Assembly: GCA_029931535.1 (NCBI GenBank)
Contig: JAQPZY010001549.1
Location: 1,842,501 to 1,906,500, forward strand
Length of the DNA: 64,000 nt
Direction of reading: 5' to 3'
Source: Margaritifera margaritifera
Taxonomy: Eukaryota > Mollusca > Bivalvia > Unionida > Margaritiferidae
The notes below the pieces were generated by a model that saw only the letters and a program-made list of their open reading frames with translations, did not search any database and was not told the origin of the DNA. Position numbers and translations under genes: made by a program. Of the stretch, positions 53,712 through 61,030 are shown piece after piece. The number at the start of each line of letters is the position of its first letter. Position 1 is the first letter of the stretch.

Positions 53712-55234
53712 GGCTGGCTTGAGGGATGGCTTGATGGCTTGCTTGATGAATGGATTATTAAACTGATAATTAAATGATTTGATGATTCTTTTATCTGTTT
53801 GGAAATTGTTTTGCATCTTTATAATGCACAACACAAGAAAGTGACATAATGTTTAATATAAAATTCGTCAATGGAATGTTGATAGATATACAGATGGATA
53901 AATGGATGAATCGATAGATGGATGGATGAATGGATGGATTGATGGAAGGGTGGATGGGTGGGTGGTCGGTACATGCATACATACAGACATAGAATGAGTG
54001 TATAGGTGGAATGAGAGATATCCTGCCACAATTATACAAAGTCATCCCAACAAGAGGGCATATTTGAGCAATAAATCTAATTATTTTACAACTCACAGTT
54101 CAGCGATGGTTTCATAAAAATAGAAGGGAAAAATACAAATTAGAGCACCAATATTTATCAGACGACGTTGGTCATTTAGTTGTAGCTTGACTGTTTGCAC
54201 CTTTCTACAATAATAATCTAAGAATTGGAACTTGATGAGCAATTAAATTGTGCTGTGAACTAAAGTGTAGAACGACCTCTGATTGAAAAATGAAATAAAA
54301 TGTTCATGCAAAAAGCTAAAGAAAGAAACAAGTGTTATGTGCGTCCTCGTCTTCGTGTTTTATAACGTTTTCAACTTGTGACTAACGTTTAAAATTAACT
54401 TTATAATTAGTCGACTAATTTATTTGTTCGCCCCATTAGAAAATTCAGACGCTAGACGTAGCTTTCTAAACGTCTGTTAATAATAATTGCTTGGCATAAG
54501 TTTTTCTGTCAGTAGTAATGTCAGCATCGGCTTTGATTCCCATTCTAGTAATTGACTCAAATAATCGTTCGAAAGATTAGTGTATTTATTGACTAATTTT
54601 GATTTAACCAGTCGTATTTAAAATAATTTAGTCTGCTATGTGTTTCTTCTTTGTTTTTTTAATGTCTTTGCCTCTAAACTAATGTTATTCTCGGCTTCAA
54701 AATAATTGTGCCATACAAACTTCCATATAAGCAGGCATAGTTTTAATTACAGCATGGAAACAAGTGTTGTAATTTGAAAACTAGTTACACATTTTGGTAC
54801 AATTGTCATAATATTAAAGACCTTGATAATAAATAGTTAATTCATATGAGAATGTTAGGACGTAGGATTCGCATGAGAAAGATGAAATAGCAATGTTCAC
54901 TTATTCGTATAAACAAGAAAACATTGCACTCTAATAGGCAGTATAATAAGAAAGCCGATGACAATACATGATAGCCGTGATGCATGTCTCGAATTTATCC
55001 GTCATTTATTGCAAAATCGAGGATTAAGTTAGTCATTAGACAATTACATTGTTGGGTAAGCAAAGAAATGTGGTCATTACGATATAGAGAGAAAAAGACT
55101 GATAAACAAACAGATATGTAGACAGACTGACTGACGTTACTTTCCTTTTCAGCGCATCCAGTAGTAATGCCTATGAAACGCTTCATCCATATGAAAATCA
55201 AGGAACCAATATGTACAGTTCTTTAAGACCATAA
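29059..55234 (+). CDS. Ig-like transmembrane receptor with ITAM-like tail, ten coding exons
   Basis: Coding exons: 29059-29119, 29810-30136, 31810-32115, 33797-33895, 38166-38252, 50615-50737, 51635-51665, 52863-52990, 53594-53630, 55153-55234. All introns are GT-AG, phases match at each junction (mostly phase 1, as usual for Ig-type exon modules), and the sum is 1281 nt, giving 426 residues. Layout: signal peptide (1-20), Ig-like 1 (about 21-129), Ig-like 2 (about 130-231), stalk (about 232-293), transmembrane segment (about 300-324), tail (about 325-426). It should sit at the cell surface and bind an unknown ligand; the tail has three YxxL motifs and two YxN motifs for SH2 partners. Other exons in the 12.4 kb intron 5 cannot be excluded. 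The family is not recognised; cnidarian Alr-type receptors have a similar plan. Confidence 0.82.
29810..30136 (+). CDS. Receptor exon 2: Ig-like domain 1, cysteine-free
   Basis: Acceptor TTTTTTGCAG, donor CCAC|GTAAGT, phase 1 at both ends. 109 codons, no stops, no cysteine at all. The C-terminal part LSFLLLNVSFMDSGNFTV follows the Ig V/I-set E-F strand signature (L.I.NV...DSG.Y.C) with valine where the disulphide cysteine belongs. Potential N-glycosylation sites are NGT, NYS, NVS and NFT. Relics exist at 2815-3047 and 37440-37660. An upstream AG (29782) is an alternative acceptor, but it does not preserve the frame as well. Confidence 0.85.
30137..31809 (+). repeat. Intron 2 with tandem duplication and LINE tail
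   Basis: Two tandem copies of a block of about 440-470 bp (30181-30650 and 30651-31080), each with CCCATGGGAGTCCCCGCTC and GGTCAAGGTCACTCTA. The LINE ORF2 C-terminal frame (31116-31316) follows. Copy 1 of the locus (3090-3540) has only one block and it is closest to the second one here. Confidence 0.8.
31810..32115 (+). CDS. Receptor exon 3: Ig-like domain 2
   Basis: Acceptor TTTTTTATAG, donor CCAG|GTAAAT, phase 1 at both ends, 102 codons, no stops. NSFSFTIQKVSWLDKAMYVAW carries the Ig E-F pattern (F.I..V...D...Y.A), with alanine replacing the F-strand cysteine. Three cysteines lie elsewhere (FMCKR, ANCTEF, ESCVM), which would allow a non-canonical disulphide. Sites NIS and NCT may be glycosylated. 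Decayed relatives are at 4210-4515 and 23313-23966. Confidence 0.85.
32116..33793 (+). other. Intron 3 with TC microsatellite
   Basis: TC run at 32940-32988 shared with copy 1 (4800-4841). It contains the candidate optional exon at 33237. 32230-32780 is absent from copy 1 and has no recognisable content. No gene. Confidence 0.7.
33237..33272 (+). other. Candidate optional terminal exon (secreted-form type)
   Basis: Acceptor TTTTTCTACAG; reading from phase 1 gives EITSAVEQNKNQ and then TAA. The acceptor, the short frame and the stop are all kept in copy 1 (5071-5105). If used as a last exon it would end the protein after Ig domain 2, before the membrane segment, giving a soluble form. No polyadenylation signal close by was confirmed, and an internal-exon reading would break the downstream phase. 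Confidence 0.35.
33797..33895 (+). CDS. Receptor exon 4: Ser/Thr-rich stalk A
   Basis: 33 codons, phase 1 at both ends, donor AAATG|GTAAAT. Begins DTKTSSLETTQGYVTLPSTA; rich in Ser and Thr, no cysteine, with one NGS site, as in an O-glycosylated spacer. The acceptor is a tandem TAGAAG: use of the first AG (exon from 33794) adds one Glu without changing phase. A shortened relic lies in copy 1 (about 5620-5685) and a sister exon at 38166. Confidence 0.75.
33896..35330 (+). other. Intron 4, first half (paralogous to receptor upstream blocks)
   Basis: 34200-35050 resembles 16800-17700 and 27780-28030 (GTGTTTACTCAGTGAA-type and TCTATGAATTTATT-type segments). 35096-35340 resembles 38500-38750. Several short open frames here have no domain. 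Nothing coding is called. Confidence 0.55.
35331..35750 (+). other. Duplicated block, copy A, with an 80-codon open frame
   Basis: Aligns with 42771-43150. The + frame at 35504-35746 (MHDRPHITTLRQQYKSSDIY to RPDSWG) is broken in the sister block. Low confidence that it is coding; no domain seen. Confidence 0.35.
36290..36638 (+). pseudogene. Polinton-associated gene X, copy 2
   Basis: Starts in one frame with ITEEIKSFRLNASYRFFKEAQ (about 36298-36360), shifts frame at about 36365, then reads SSRYPDHLDKLINLGVILEE, a CxxC segment (HCQACEKKPEKK), DIVQETIESLTLSS and an acidic Ser/Asp-rich tail ending GEDHQEQIN. It matches copy 1 (13682-14183) along the helical part; the tails share composition but not sequence. 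One frameshift makes it inactive as it stands. Confidence 0.6.
36649..36930 (+). pseudogene. Polinton-associated helical ORF, one stop
   Basis: Reads CYIKMSLKMSYEDPVDDVL through NTKQVE, a TAA, then YLKHKEWLQQLEEKAHDK and a Lys/Gln-rich helix ending NSKLTSQCN. High helical and charged content in one continuous frame broken by a single stop. Unknown function; likely downstream partner of gene X. Confidence 0.45.
37351..37665 (+). pseudogene. Ig-like domain 1 exon relic inside the intact gene's intron 4
   Basis: Frames carry GIDKLQTNGNTSLEINFSGY (about 37473-37535), TNAMMY and, after a frameshift, KDKDDIISINKIY and GDISLWF. This matches exon 2 from the domain start to the LSFLLL region. Frameshifts near 37460 and 37568 and loss of the 3' end and donor make it unusable. 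It precedes stalk exon B as exon 2 precedes stalk A, so a larger exon block was duplicated. Confidence 0.75.
38166..38252 (+). CDS. Receptor exon 5: Ser/Thr-rich stalk B
   Basis: Acceptor GTTTACAAG, donor AAATG|GTAAGT, phase 1 at both ends, 29 open codons: DNSTSSPESTHGYFSLSSI and onwards to AEN. Sister of exon 4 (TSSLE versus TSSPE, HGYFSL versus QGYVTL). Whether both stalk exons are used together or alternatively cannot be told; either way the frame holds. Confidence 0.65.
38253..38752 (+). other. Intron 5 start, duplicated block
   Basis: 38500-38750 resembles 35150-35340 (GTGGATG...TTAAGCAAGAA, TTGCAAAA). It ends at TTTACTAC where the LTR element is inserted. No gene. Confidence 0.55.
38753..38847 (-). 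repeat. 3' LTR remnant
   Basis: TGTTATGACTCTAGGTCTTAAAATATG and following bases match the inner end of the full LTR (42099 onward) with a few differences. After about 95 bp it switches to internal sequence. Confidence 0.85.
39036..40110 (-). pseudogene. Integrase of the Gmr1-like element
   Basis: H2C2 region LAHETSLAGQLGVNNTDHK (about 39975-39918; the second His of the finger is Gln), then HFYCPKIKSGVSK; catalytic core VDCVGSLPKTKSGNQYFLT to SDQGLNF and FQQVMHELGIQQFK (39761-39504; Asp residues of the DDE set visible); C-terminal part LRYDRNTQKRSFQPGDKVLPL and LRAKLYGPC (39299-39036). Stops between the parts break it. It would join element cDNA to host DNA. Confidence 0.85.
40167..40436 (-). 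pseudogene. Linker between protease and integrase
   Basis: Contains PACAVTRAMAKRALG and an acidic stretch (STFIDQSFDEVTFSP-type). A CAVTR motif is familiar from the spacer after protease in Ty3-type Pol. Frames shift near 40300 and 40170. Confidence 0.5.
40460..40760 (-). pseudogene. Aspartic protease of the Gmr1-like element, active site lost
   Basis: Broken minus-strand frames read LLRDK, stop, ASQSPLLLGTLPL (where a D-T/S-G active site is expected), ESVLIQGVECGFINVP and KVVVNPLVTDRPC. The catalytic triad is replaced by a stop-containing sequence. It would have cleaved Gag-Pol. Confidence 0.55.
40930..41979 (-). pseudogene. Gag of the Gmr1-like element
   Basis: ATG at 41979 opens MSSKVENFISSLNQVKFESM and a helical region up to 41743. 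The middle has an Arg/Glu-rich repeat derived from a TC-rich tract (41590-41640) and FDVAKYIRCERPF (near 41505). The capsid-like part LQSLHIGKAREVYTSL and YELVPEPIRLWFRNSRKE lies at 41393-41175. A zinc knuckle CTYCKEKGQVIDDC (near 40970) has Val/Gln where His is required. Frame breaks near 41740, 41400 and 41170. Confidence 0.75.
42076..42093 (-). promoter_or_regulatory. Primer-binding site, tRNA-Pro-like
   Basis: Minus strand TGGTGGTTCGTCCAGGAT starts five bases after the LTR. It differs at three of 18 positions from TGGGGGCTCGTCCGGGAT, the well-known proline-tRNA site of murine retroviruses. Confidence 0.6.
42099..42769 (-). repeat. 5' LTR (671 bp)
   Basis: Bounded by TGTTATG and CATAACA inverted ends. 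It contains diverged internal repeats of TAGGCCAGTATTTTCATAGG type and TGACATATGTCAGGTAGACC type (near 42590-42720), candidates for regulatory repeats. Promoter and polyadenylation signals not pinned down. Confidence 0.85.
42771..44089 (+). other. Intron 5: duplicated block copy B and unassigned DNA
   Basis: 42771-43150 aligns with 35331-35710 (ATATTATAGTAGTA, AATATCAACG, ATATTACGT, CAGGATGATGATAACGA). 43309-43680 has a 123-codon minus-strand frame and a coding-like but stop-containing + frame (IKPIVIDTLNDLSVMTL). Neither shows a domain. Confidence 0.45.
44090..44790 (+). pseudogene. LINE ORF1 (nucleic-acid-binding) remnant
   Basis: The + strand reads DHVSYSKDCPKWKQDKQIQW (about 44340-44396), then LNFLEPRVFLDGTTPVNTT and GRAYASVTRIETKPF (44400-44520). 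A zinc-knuckle end (H...C with CPKW) followed by a basic helix and YASV is characteristic of ORF1 proteins of APE-type LINEs. The upstream part (44093-44340) is broken. Orientation is opposite to the LINE at 46.5-49.97 kb, so it belongs to another insertion. Confidence 0.6.
44791..46499 (+). other. Intron 5, no gene recognised
   Basis: AT-rich. A few coding-like words on the + strand near 45300-45480 (RAASGDFVQLSETTKLLQVP) may be further decayed LINE or other element sequence, but nothing can be assigned. Confidence 0.35.
46529..46783 (-). pseudogene. LINE ORF2 C-terminal region
   Basis: Reads KKRKLRWYGHVSRSTGLSK (frame broken at about 46780), then a Lys/Arg-rich segment with QKKRLEDNIKEW and a terminal EIVAQLSVASLRPARLR-like segment split over two frames. 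These follow the RT in this LINE type and help bind RNA or DNA. Confidence 0.65.
46784..47953 (-). pseudogene. LINE reverse transcriptase domain
   Basis: 47953-47660: TPWTQSLIVTLPKKGIQQLC, NYRTISLISHPNKVMLKII, EEQAGFRAGRSTTEQIF. Frameshift near 47650 (VFIDFKKAF read in another frame at about 47625). 47584-46784: VRYGCLLSPTLFNIYLERIM (usual Gln replaced by Tyr), LRFADDIDGL with FADD at 47326-47315, FKYLGAIASDEGS, YACETWALTAEIE and MRCYRRILNISYLDHVSN. All RT palm motifs are present; enzyme activity is lost through frameshifts. Confidence 0.88.
48189..48755 (-). pseudogene. LINE linker between endonuclease and RT
   Basis: Contains SFPGADIGSDHDLLMMTIKF (about 48750-48690; SDHD is the last endonuclease motif), a Lys/Arg-rich helix and SKRAYQLVKDLTTEKREIYY (48260-48200). 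Frame kept over 171 codons. Confidence 0.75.
48950..49515 (-). pseudogene. LINE apurinic/apyrimidinic-type endonuclease domain
   Basis: ITIGTWNVRTLRPAGKFYEL (about 49446-49387) leads into YQWHILGLCEMRWKHFGE (49357-49304; the Glu of the active site is present), HEHGVGFMVHKDIVSAV (49260-49210), NITIIQVYAPTSDHDDEK (49150-49090) and, after a frameshift near 49085, QGDWNAKV (about 48995). This nicks target DNA to start reverse transcription. Confidence 0.85.
49971..50614 (+). other. End of intron 5
   Basis: AT-rich with no gene. Ends in the acceptor TTTACTACTGACAG. Confidence 0.6.
50615..50737 (+). CDS. Receptor exon 6: transmembrane segment
   Basis: Acceptor CTACTGACAG, donor ACAAG|GTGAGT, phase 1 at both ends, 41 codons. 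ELWMKLL precedes the apolar run FAGAVASVTVPLSVAITLL (continuing IIW), which is followed by a strongly basic stop-transfer sequence (RRGWFQFRRRRQ). This gives a type I topology with Ig domains outside and tyrosine tail inside. Confidence 0.88.
51635..51665 (+). CDS. Receptor exon 7: juxtamembrane microexon
   Basis: 31 nt, acceptor ATATTGCAG, donor GTTG|GTAAGA, phase 1 in and phase 2 out. Encodes GKRPNEEEIS plus two bases completed by exon 8 as Cys. Called mainly because it restores frame between exons 6 and 8. Confidence 0.65.
51666..52862 (+). other. Intron 7
   Basis: AT-rich with a 27-base A-run (about 52100-52126) that could be a retroposon tail. No gene seen. Confidence 0.6.
52863..52990 (+). 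CDS. Receptor exon 8: tail with three tyrosines
   Basis: Acceptor GATCGAGATTAG, donor CTACTG|GTAAAC, phase 2 in and phase 1 out. Encodes SEPDIRMGTYSNNTVQSGDV then DERVYDELHSNRIEFSAYLE. VYDEL is a YxxL motif in an acidic setting; TYSNN is a YxN motif. The competing AG five bases upstream would create a stop, which fixes this acceptor. Confidence 0.78.
52999..53076. repeat. CT then AT compound microsatellite
   Basis: Starts nine bases after the exon 8 donor: a CT run to about 53031, then an AT run to 53076. It lies inside intron 8 so close to the splice site that length changes might affect splicing. Confidence 0.95.
53594..53630 (+). CDS. Receptor exon 9: tail microexon
   Basis: 37 nt, acceptor TTTTTTATAG, donor CCCGG|GTAACT, phase 1 in and phase 2 out. 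Encodes GIKPENTEHHNP plus two bases. Frame logic supports it. Confidence 0.65.
53631..55152 (+). repeat. Intron 9 with GATA and GATG repeats
   Basis: A GATA tetranucleotide run (about 53661-53710) followed by GGCTGGCTTGAGGGATGG-type low-complexity DNA and a GATG-rich stretch (53880-53965). The rest is AT-rich with no gene. Confidence 0.85.
55153..55234 (+). CDS. Receptor exon 10: C-terminus with ITAM-like pair
   Basis: Acceptor TTCCTTTTCAG, phase 2 in, stop TAA at 55232-55234. Encodes ASSSNAYETLHPYENQ, then GTNMYSSLRP. YETL and YSSL are ten residues apart (YxxL-x10-YxxL), in the range seen for ITAM-type motifs; PYENQ between them is a Grb2-type YxN site. Phosphorylation of these tyrosines could recruit SH2 proteins. 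Confidence 0.82.
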
Positions 55235-55549
55235 CACACCATTGAGGTATGCTATAGATATACCTATTGATTGAATTAGTAAACTAACAAGCGTATTCGT
55301 TACAGTTATCTTAAAAAGTGATGATTGCAGGAAGGTAATTCATGTCAAAAGACCAAGCATGATGCCTTGTTTACAAAGGTTTTCCATTCACCTCTATCAT
55401 ATTTGCATATCGATAATCGTCTCATGCAAGTACTAGATTGTTAATGGATTGAAGTTACACGATGATAAAACTATACGTGAAACATCATTATATAACTGTC
55501 TTTGCAGTATTTCCTGTTATCATTAATAACTAACATGCTTAGTGCTTAA

Positions 55550-55555
55550 ATTAAA
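55550..55555 (+). promoter_or_regulatory. Possible polyadenylation signal
   Basis: ATTAAA 316 bases after the stop codon, with a GT-rich stretch (GTGATTGTTGTTT) about 20 bases on. The best early candidate; AATAAA sites farther on (58110, 58467, 58549) are alternatives. Confidence 0.3.
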
Positions 55556-57300
55556 ATCTGCATGATCACAATAGTGATTGTTGTTTAAAACAGGTTTTTA
55601 TATCATCCTGTTTCCTTAGTTTCGTTCCATTCAATTTTGTTCATAACTTTGAGGCCCTCATATATCTTGAGAATGTGATTGAAGTTGGATATGCTTTTGG
55701 GCATTTTCAGATAGGTATATATAGTTATAAGATCTGACCAACTGCGATAAACGTATAAAGATACGATTTTGATGCAGAAAAGGGAGAGATACGTAACTAT
55801 TCGAAAGTACACTATTGGAATATATCTTTGCCATAATCATATAATATGTGAATGTGAGTTAACCACAAACGATTTTGCTTTATATAAATTTATCCAATGT
55901 ATAATTATATTTCTTCCTAGTTTCAGACAGAAACAGAAGAAACACGGGTATGACTATACTACGATAAAGTACAGTTTGAGAAAATTGCTTAGAAGGTACG
56001 GCTAACACTTGATTTGCAAGCTATGTTCAACTGTCTCCGTGTTTTAGAGGCCAATAGGAGGACGAAACTTTCTATGTATTTCATTACCTACGGATATATA
56101 TATCTTCTACAGTTCACAATGTGAATCATCTAGATTTCATTGCACTAAGAATTATGTTGATTTAAGACTCTTCTGTATTAAGGTGTCTATCAGATAAAAA
56201 GAAAATTTCGCACTTTATTTGGTGCTTTCAGCTTCCACAGATTCTGTCTGTGAAATTGCACAAGCTTTTTTTTTTTTACATGTGCCTACCGGACGCGAGA
56301 CTCTAGATTCGTGTAGCGTTTACCTGTATTCTACATTATGGACATCTAAACAATACACGGAACATTTTGATTCTGTTAACTTCAATGAAGAAGTAAATAT
56401 GCTGTTTACCGGGAGATCTCGTGCACAAAAAGTTGTATCAAAAATTAAAACATAAAACGTTATCACTGATTTATAGAGAAACTATCAGGCCAGCTAATTT
56501 GCTGAAGAGCTGTCTGTTTGCTTAAGTAAAATATAAAGTGTATTTTAGTATCATTGTTCTCTCCTTTTTCGCAATCTATCGATTCAGAATAATACAGTAA
56601 AATTCAATATGCCAGTATTATGACGACTCGATCACTGCAACTATAATTTTGCCACATTTGGTTTCATGAAAATATTTGGCTCATAGCTTCAAACTGTCCT
56701 GTATGTCTAATGATCTGTGACAATCATTTTAATATTTGGTAACCATTCGAATTTTCTGCTTGACGAGATATTTTTTATTTTTTAGAGGAATTTTTTAACA
56801 CAAAGCCATCATAAAAATGAGCTGTGCATCTATTGCACCTGGTTAATTTAATCCAGCTTTATCGCGTTAACAAAGTTCAGGCTGTTTTATTTTATTAATT
56901 TCTTATTTTTTAAATATTCTCTCATTGTTTGCTATATAATAGTATAATATCCATTTCATCATTTATTTTCCTTTTAAATAATTGTTTTTGCGGAAACCTT
57001 TTTATAGGAAATGTTACTACATGAATATCAGTACATACAGTTTTAACAATCAGGGTATGATAGTATTTAAATCGATGAGAAAAAAATAAGGAGTTGTTTA
57101 AGGTTAAAAGCGAGAGCGGACCTCCGCAGTGATATCTATAAAATTTTAAGGAGACAAGAATAATGCATGATAATTAAGGACATCAGACTAAATTAATTGT
57201 CTTTTTGTCTTGCATCTGAGAACAACTCAGAACAGCCTTCTTTGTATATAAATCTTGCAATTAATGAGGTGATCGACCCTCAGTATTTAAGTTAGGCCTG
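55556..57300. other. Downstream flank, no gene seen
   Basis: AT-rich. Open frames at 55769-56005 and 56219-56455 show no domain. The former ends YDYTTIKYSLRKLL after an acceptor-like TTCTTCCTAG; it could be an alternative tail exon but there is no frame evidence. Confidence 0.4.
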
Positions 57301-57426
<126 letters not shown>

Positions 57427-57599
57427 TATTTATATAAAACCGATAATACAGGCGAATGTGGATCCGAGCGAAGATTCCTTAAATTTCCTCTTTTTGTGCG
57501 CTTCCCTTATTATACGATTATGTACAGCTCTTTGAGAAAGATTTTCTCTCACTAAGACGTATAATTATGGAAAACATTATATGAGGTCTTGTAAGTTAG

Positions 57600-60420
57600 C
57601 CACAATTGATATATGTTAAGAACTTTGTAGAAAGCAAACTAGTTCCTTTCAGTGTTGAAAGTACATACAAATAATTTATATGAGCTACTATTTCATTGTA
57701 GCTAACTTCATTCTGTGTTTTACAATAAGTACATTCCTAATGACAGGATGATCCTATTACAGGATTCTACTCTAAGCAAATCCAGTCCAGTAAAACTGCA
57801 TCAGTATTCTTATAAAAGTAATGTAGGAGTCATTTATACCTTCAAGCACGAACGCATTATAGGTAAATTTGCAATTATTATCGTGCCTATCGACCTATAA
57901 ATATAATGACATATTATAATTAGTTTTCATCTTAATTTGCGCGTTGTGTGGTTGTTTGCGTACTTGCGTTTTCGAGGTTTTATATCATTTTTTTATGTTT
58001 TTCTTTCATGTATTTGTACAAGTCTCAACACACATGTTTCTATAAATTCAAGCTAATGTACCATTCTATAGTATATTAAATATAGTTCTTCATTTAAAAT
58101 AAATACATTTGACTGTATGTATAGTTTGAAGCTGAGTGAAACTTAATATACTGCTGTCCTGATATATTTTGTTTAACATCACAATTAATAATCTTGTAAT
58201 GCAAATTGCTGTAAATATACCTAGTTTTTAAAAAAAAAAAAGAAACGTTCTATTTTTTCTTGTCTAGATAAGTCGGTTTCCATCGAAAAAACATAACAAA
58301 ATGCAACGGTATTGAAGATATGTTATCTTTCTATCTCCTATTTTATATTCACTTGCATTAACTAAAATTCAAATATCAAAGTTTTAGTATCTTATGCAAA
58401 ATATATTAACATATATTGTTGATAATTTTGCAATTGTGTTGTACTTATCTTTTTCTTTTTTGAAATAAAAGCAGTTTTGTTTTATTTAATTTCAAAATTG
58501 TGCTCTGTGAATTGTGCATGTAATTATCTTTAATAGTTCCAATGAATAAAGAGTTCAATATATGTATGTAAGCACTCTTCTACTGTACTGTTCCCCTATA
58601 CTTTGTTGAATTTATACGGTTGGGCATAAGTTATAGTATAAAATTATGAAAGTTCCTGTTTTAAAACCTAGTTACACATTGTAGCTCATTTGTGACGGTA
58701 TATGCCTTGCATACATATTAGTATACGTATGGACTTTACTCATTTTGTTGTCATTGCTTTCATGTTGTCTAACTATTTTTAATGGGGAGACTATTGTTTA
58801 CATGTATTATAGTATGTCAATGTATAATATCCACATTCAGTTCGTATTTTGTATCACATTTGTAGGGTGCTTCAGTTAATATGTAGCAGTATCATACTGC
58901 GTCAATAGTCAGCTTACCGCACTCGTGACCAATTGGGAGTTGATTCGAAACATGTCCAGACTAAATGCGTGATCGTTTTTTGAATTCAGATAAAAACAAA
59001 TCCCTTCGCTATCAACACCGAATTCCTCCAATTTCAAGCACATGTGGCACGAAGTTATTATATCATTACGCACGAGTTTATCATGTCAAGCGGTTACTAT
59101 GGATGCATTCAATGTATATTTTGCTTTATTTTTCTTACTATTTCGAGCAGCAACTGCTTGAATAATGGATCGAGTGAAAGCATTCCAATCTCTGTCTGTC
59201 TGTCTCATTCTCCTAAGGTATAGTACCTGAATAAATTTTGACAAATGCTTATGGACATGTTCCGCTGATTTCAAGATGGCTCTTTGTTGATTCTAAACTC
59301 ACTTAGTCATTTTGTACCAGAGCATTTTTCGGGTGTTCAAAAACACAGACAAAACATATAATTTATACGAGCTGCTACATCATGTGGTAAATGCCATTCA
59401 GTGTTTGGTTTTAGCACCAGTACCTTCCTATTGACATAATAATTCTGATTCAAGATCCTATTCAAAAAGATAAAATGTATCAAATCTTTTAATCACGCAA
59501 AGAATGAGTCTTTCCAGTATCAAAACAATATATCATTTATTAAATTATATTTGAGTAAAGTAACCTTCGGAAAACAATTACAGATTGGCTTTAATTTTTC
59601 TTTGTTTCGTTGCTATTTTGTGTATTTTATTTATATATTTTTTATACTATTTTTGCTCAAGTTTCAGTACACATGTGTGAATTGAACTTACATGTATCAT
59701 ACGGTACCAACAAAAAATTATGTTTAATATCGTTCAACCTTTTTCAAAATTCCGTATGCCTGTGTGAATAATTTGAATTTGAGTGACACTTCAGTACTAT
59801 ATGTGGTATTATTTTATTTTCCGTAATTTGTCCGTAAAAATGCATTCTGTTCAACAATGCAGTTCTGTGTTCGATTGCCTTCAGTCTAATTCAAATCTCA
59901 GAATTTTAGTTGCTTAAACACATTATACAATAACACCTACTGTTGATAATCCTACAGTTATTTTCCCATTAAGTCTATTTTAGTGCAAGAAACGTGTTAT
60001 ATTTTTTGTCAGTTTAGATATTATGCTATATGAAGATAACATCTACTTATCATTATTATCTGTGTTATAAAAGGTTTATAATATCATTACCCAGTCACTC
60101 ATGTATTATAGTTCTTCTTTTCCTTTGTTATATTATGGACTGATGGCTTTAAATTACTTAATAAAGTTATTGTTATTGCAGTTGTAACAATTGAGTACAC
60201 ATTGAAATTCATATACACAGGCATGTATTTGGGCTGAGTGTTTGTATACTTATGTAATAAAATCATATTGTTGTTATCACTAATTGGTGCGCTAGTCTTT
60301 GACTGTTTTATGATCAGTAAAAATAACTTTTACATGCGTCGTTCACTTTTTATGTTTAGTACTGATATTTGTATCATATTTTAGTTTCACATGTGAAAAT
60401 TATTGGTTTTAAACTACATT
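57600..60420 (+). repeat. Diverged tandem duplication, units of about 1.2 kb
   Basis: 57640-58800 and 59330-60400 share ordered landmarks: CATACAAATAATTTATA / AACATATAATTTATA, GTACATTCCTAATGACA / GTACCTTCCTATTGACA, then GTGTGGTTGTTTGCG / TTTGTTTCGTTGC, TTGAAGCTGAGTGAAACTT / TTGAATTTGAGTGACACTT and TGTTGATAAT. No ORF is conserved between units, so this looks non-coding, perhaps duplicated 3' UTR-like DNA. Confidence 0.55.
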
Positions 60421-60432
60421 GTCTGAAATATA

Positions 60433-60490
60433 ACCACCACCGCCACCACTATCACCACCACCAACACTACTACTACTACTACAACTACTG
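60433..60490. repeat. ACC/ACT trinucleotide-rich tract
   Basis: AACCACCACCGCCACCACTATC leading into ACTACTACTACTACAACTACTG. Confidence 0.9.
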
Positions 60491-60822
60491 ATGATTATAA
60501 CAATAGCAATAATAATAACAAACCCGCAGAGAAACGACTGCATTTGATCTAAAACTATTCCAGTCTGTGTTTCTTGAATTAAAATTTATGCAGAAAAGTT
60601 AGTCAGAGGAATGCGTTACTGAAATAAATGTCGATACAAGTTAAGGTAGGTGGCCTATTCATAGTGTTGTTAGTCCTAAACAACACAGAGTTGTTAATGT
60701 ATGCATGCATATAAAACTTTTTGTAACAGAAATAAAAAGAGATTGGAAGATAAACGTACTTTAGAAAGGAAACAAAAAATAATGTTGACTCGCAAAGTTT
60801 GTAGGTTAAATTGCGAGAGACT

Positions 60823-61030
60823 GTATGGGGTCGTACGGCAAATCCTATGTTAAAATGGTCCATAGGTTTATCATAGGGGTATTATTATAGGGTGGAAAGT
60901 GTTTATAGGGTCAAAAGTGTTTATAGGGTCATCCGGGAAATCGAATGTTAAAAAGGTTCATAGGTTTAACATTGGAATTGCATTATGGAGTCAAAAGTGT
61001 TTATGGGGTCATACGGGAATGGTAATGCTA
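60823..61030. repeat. Short tandem family with GGGTCATACGGG core
   Basis: GGGTC(G/A)T(A/C)CGG recurs at about 60827, 60926 and 61006, and AAAGTGTTTATAGGGTC-type segments separate the units. Spacing is about 80-98 bp. Not coding. Confidence 0.7.

Noticed and set aside
56219..56455. 78-codon open frame downstream of the receptor
   Set aside because: Contains a T-run, no domain and no paralogue; chance frame is more likely.
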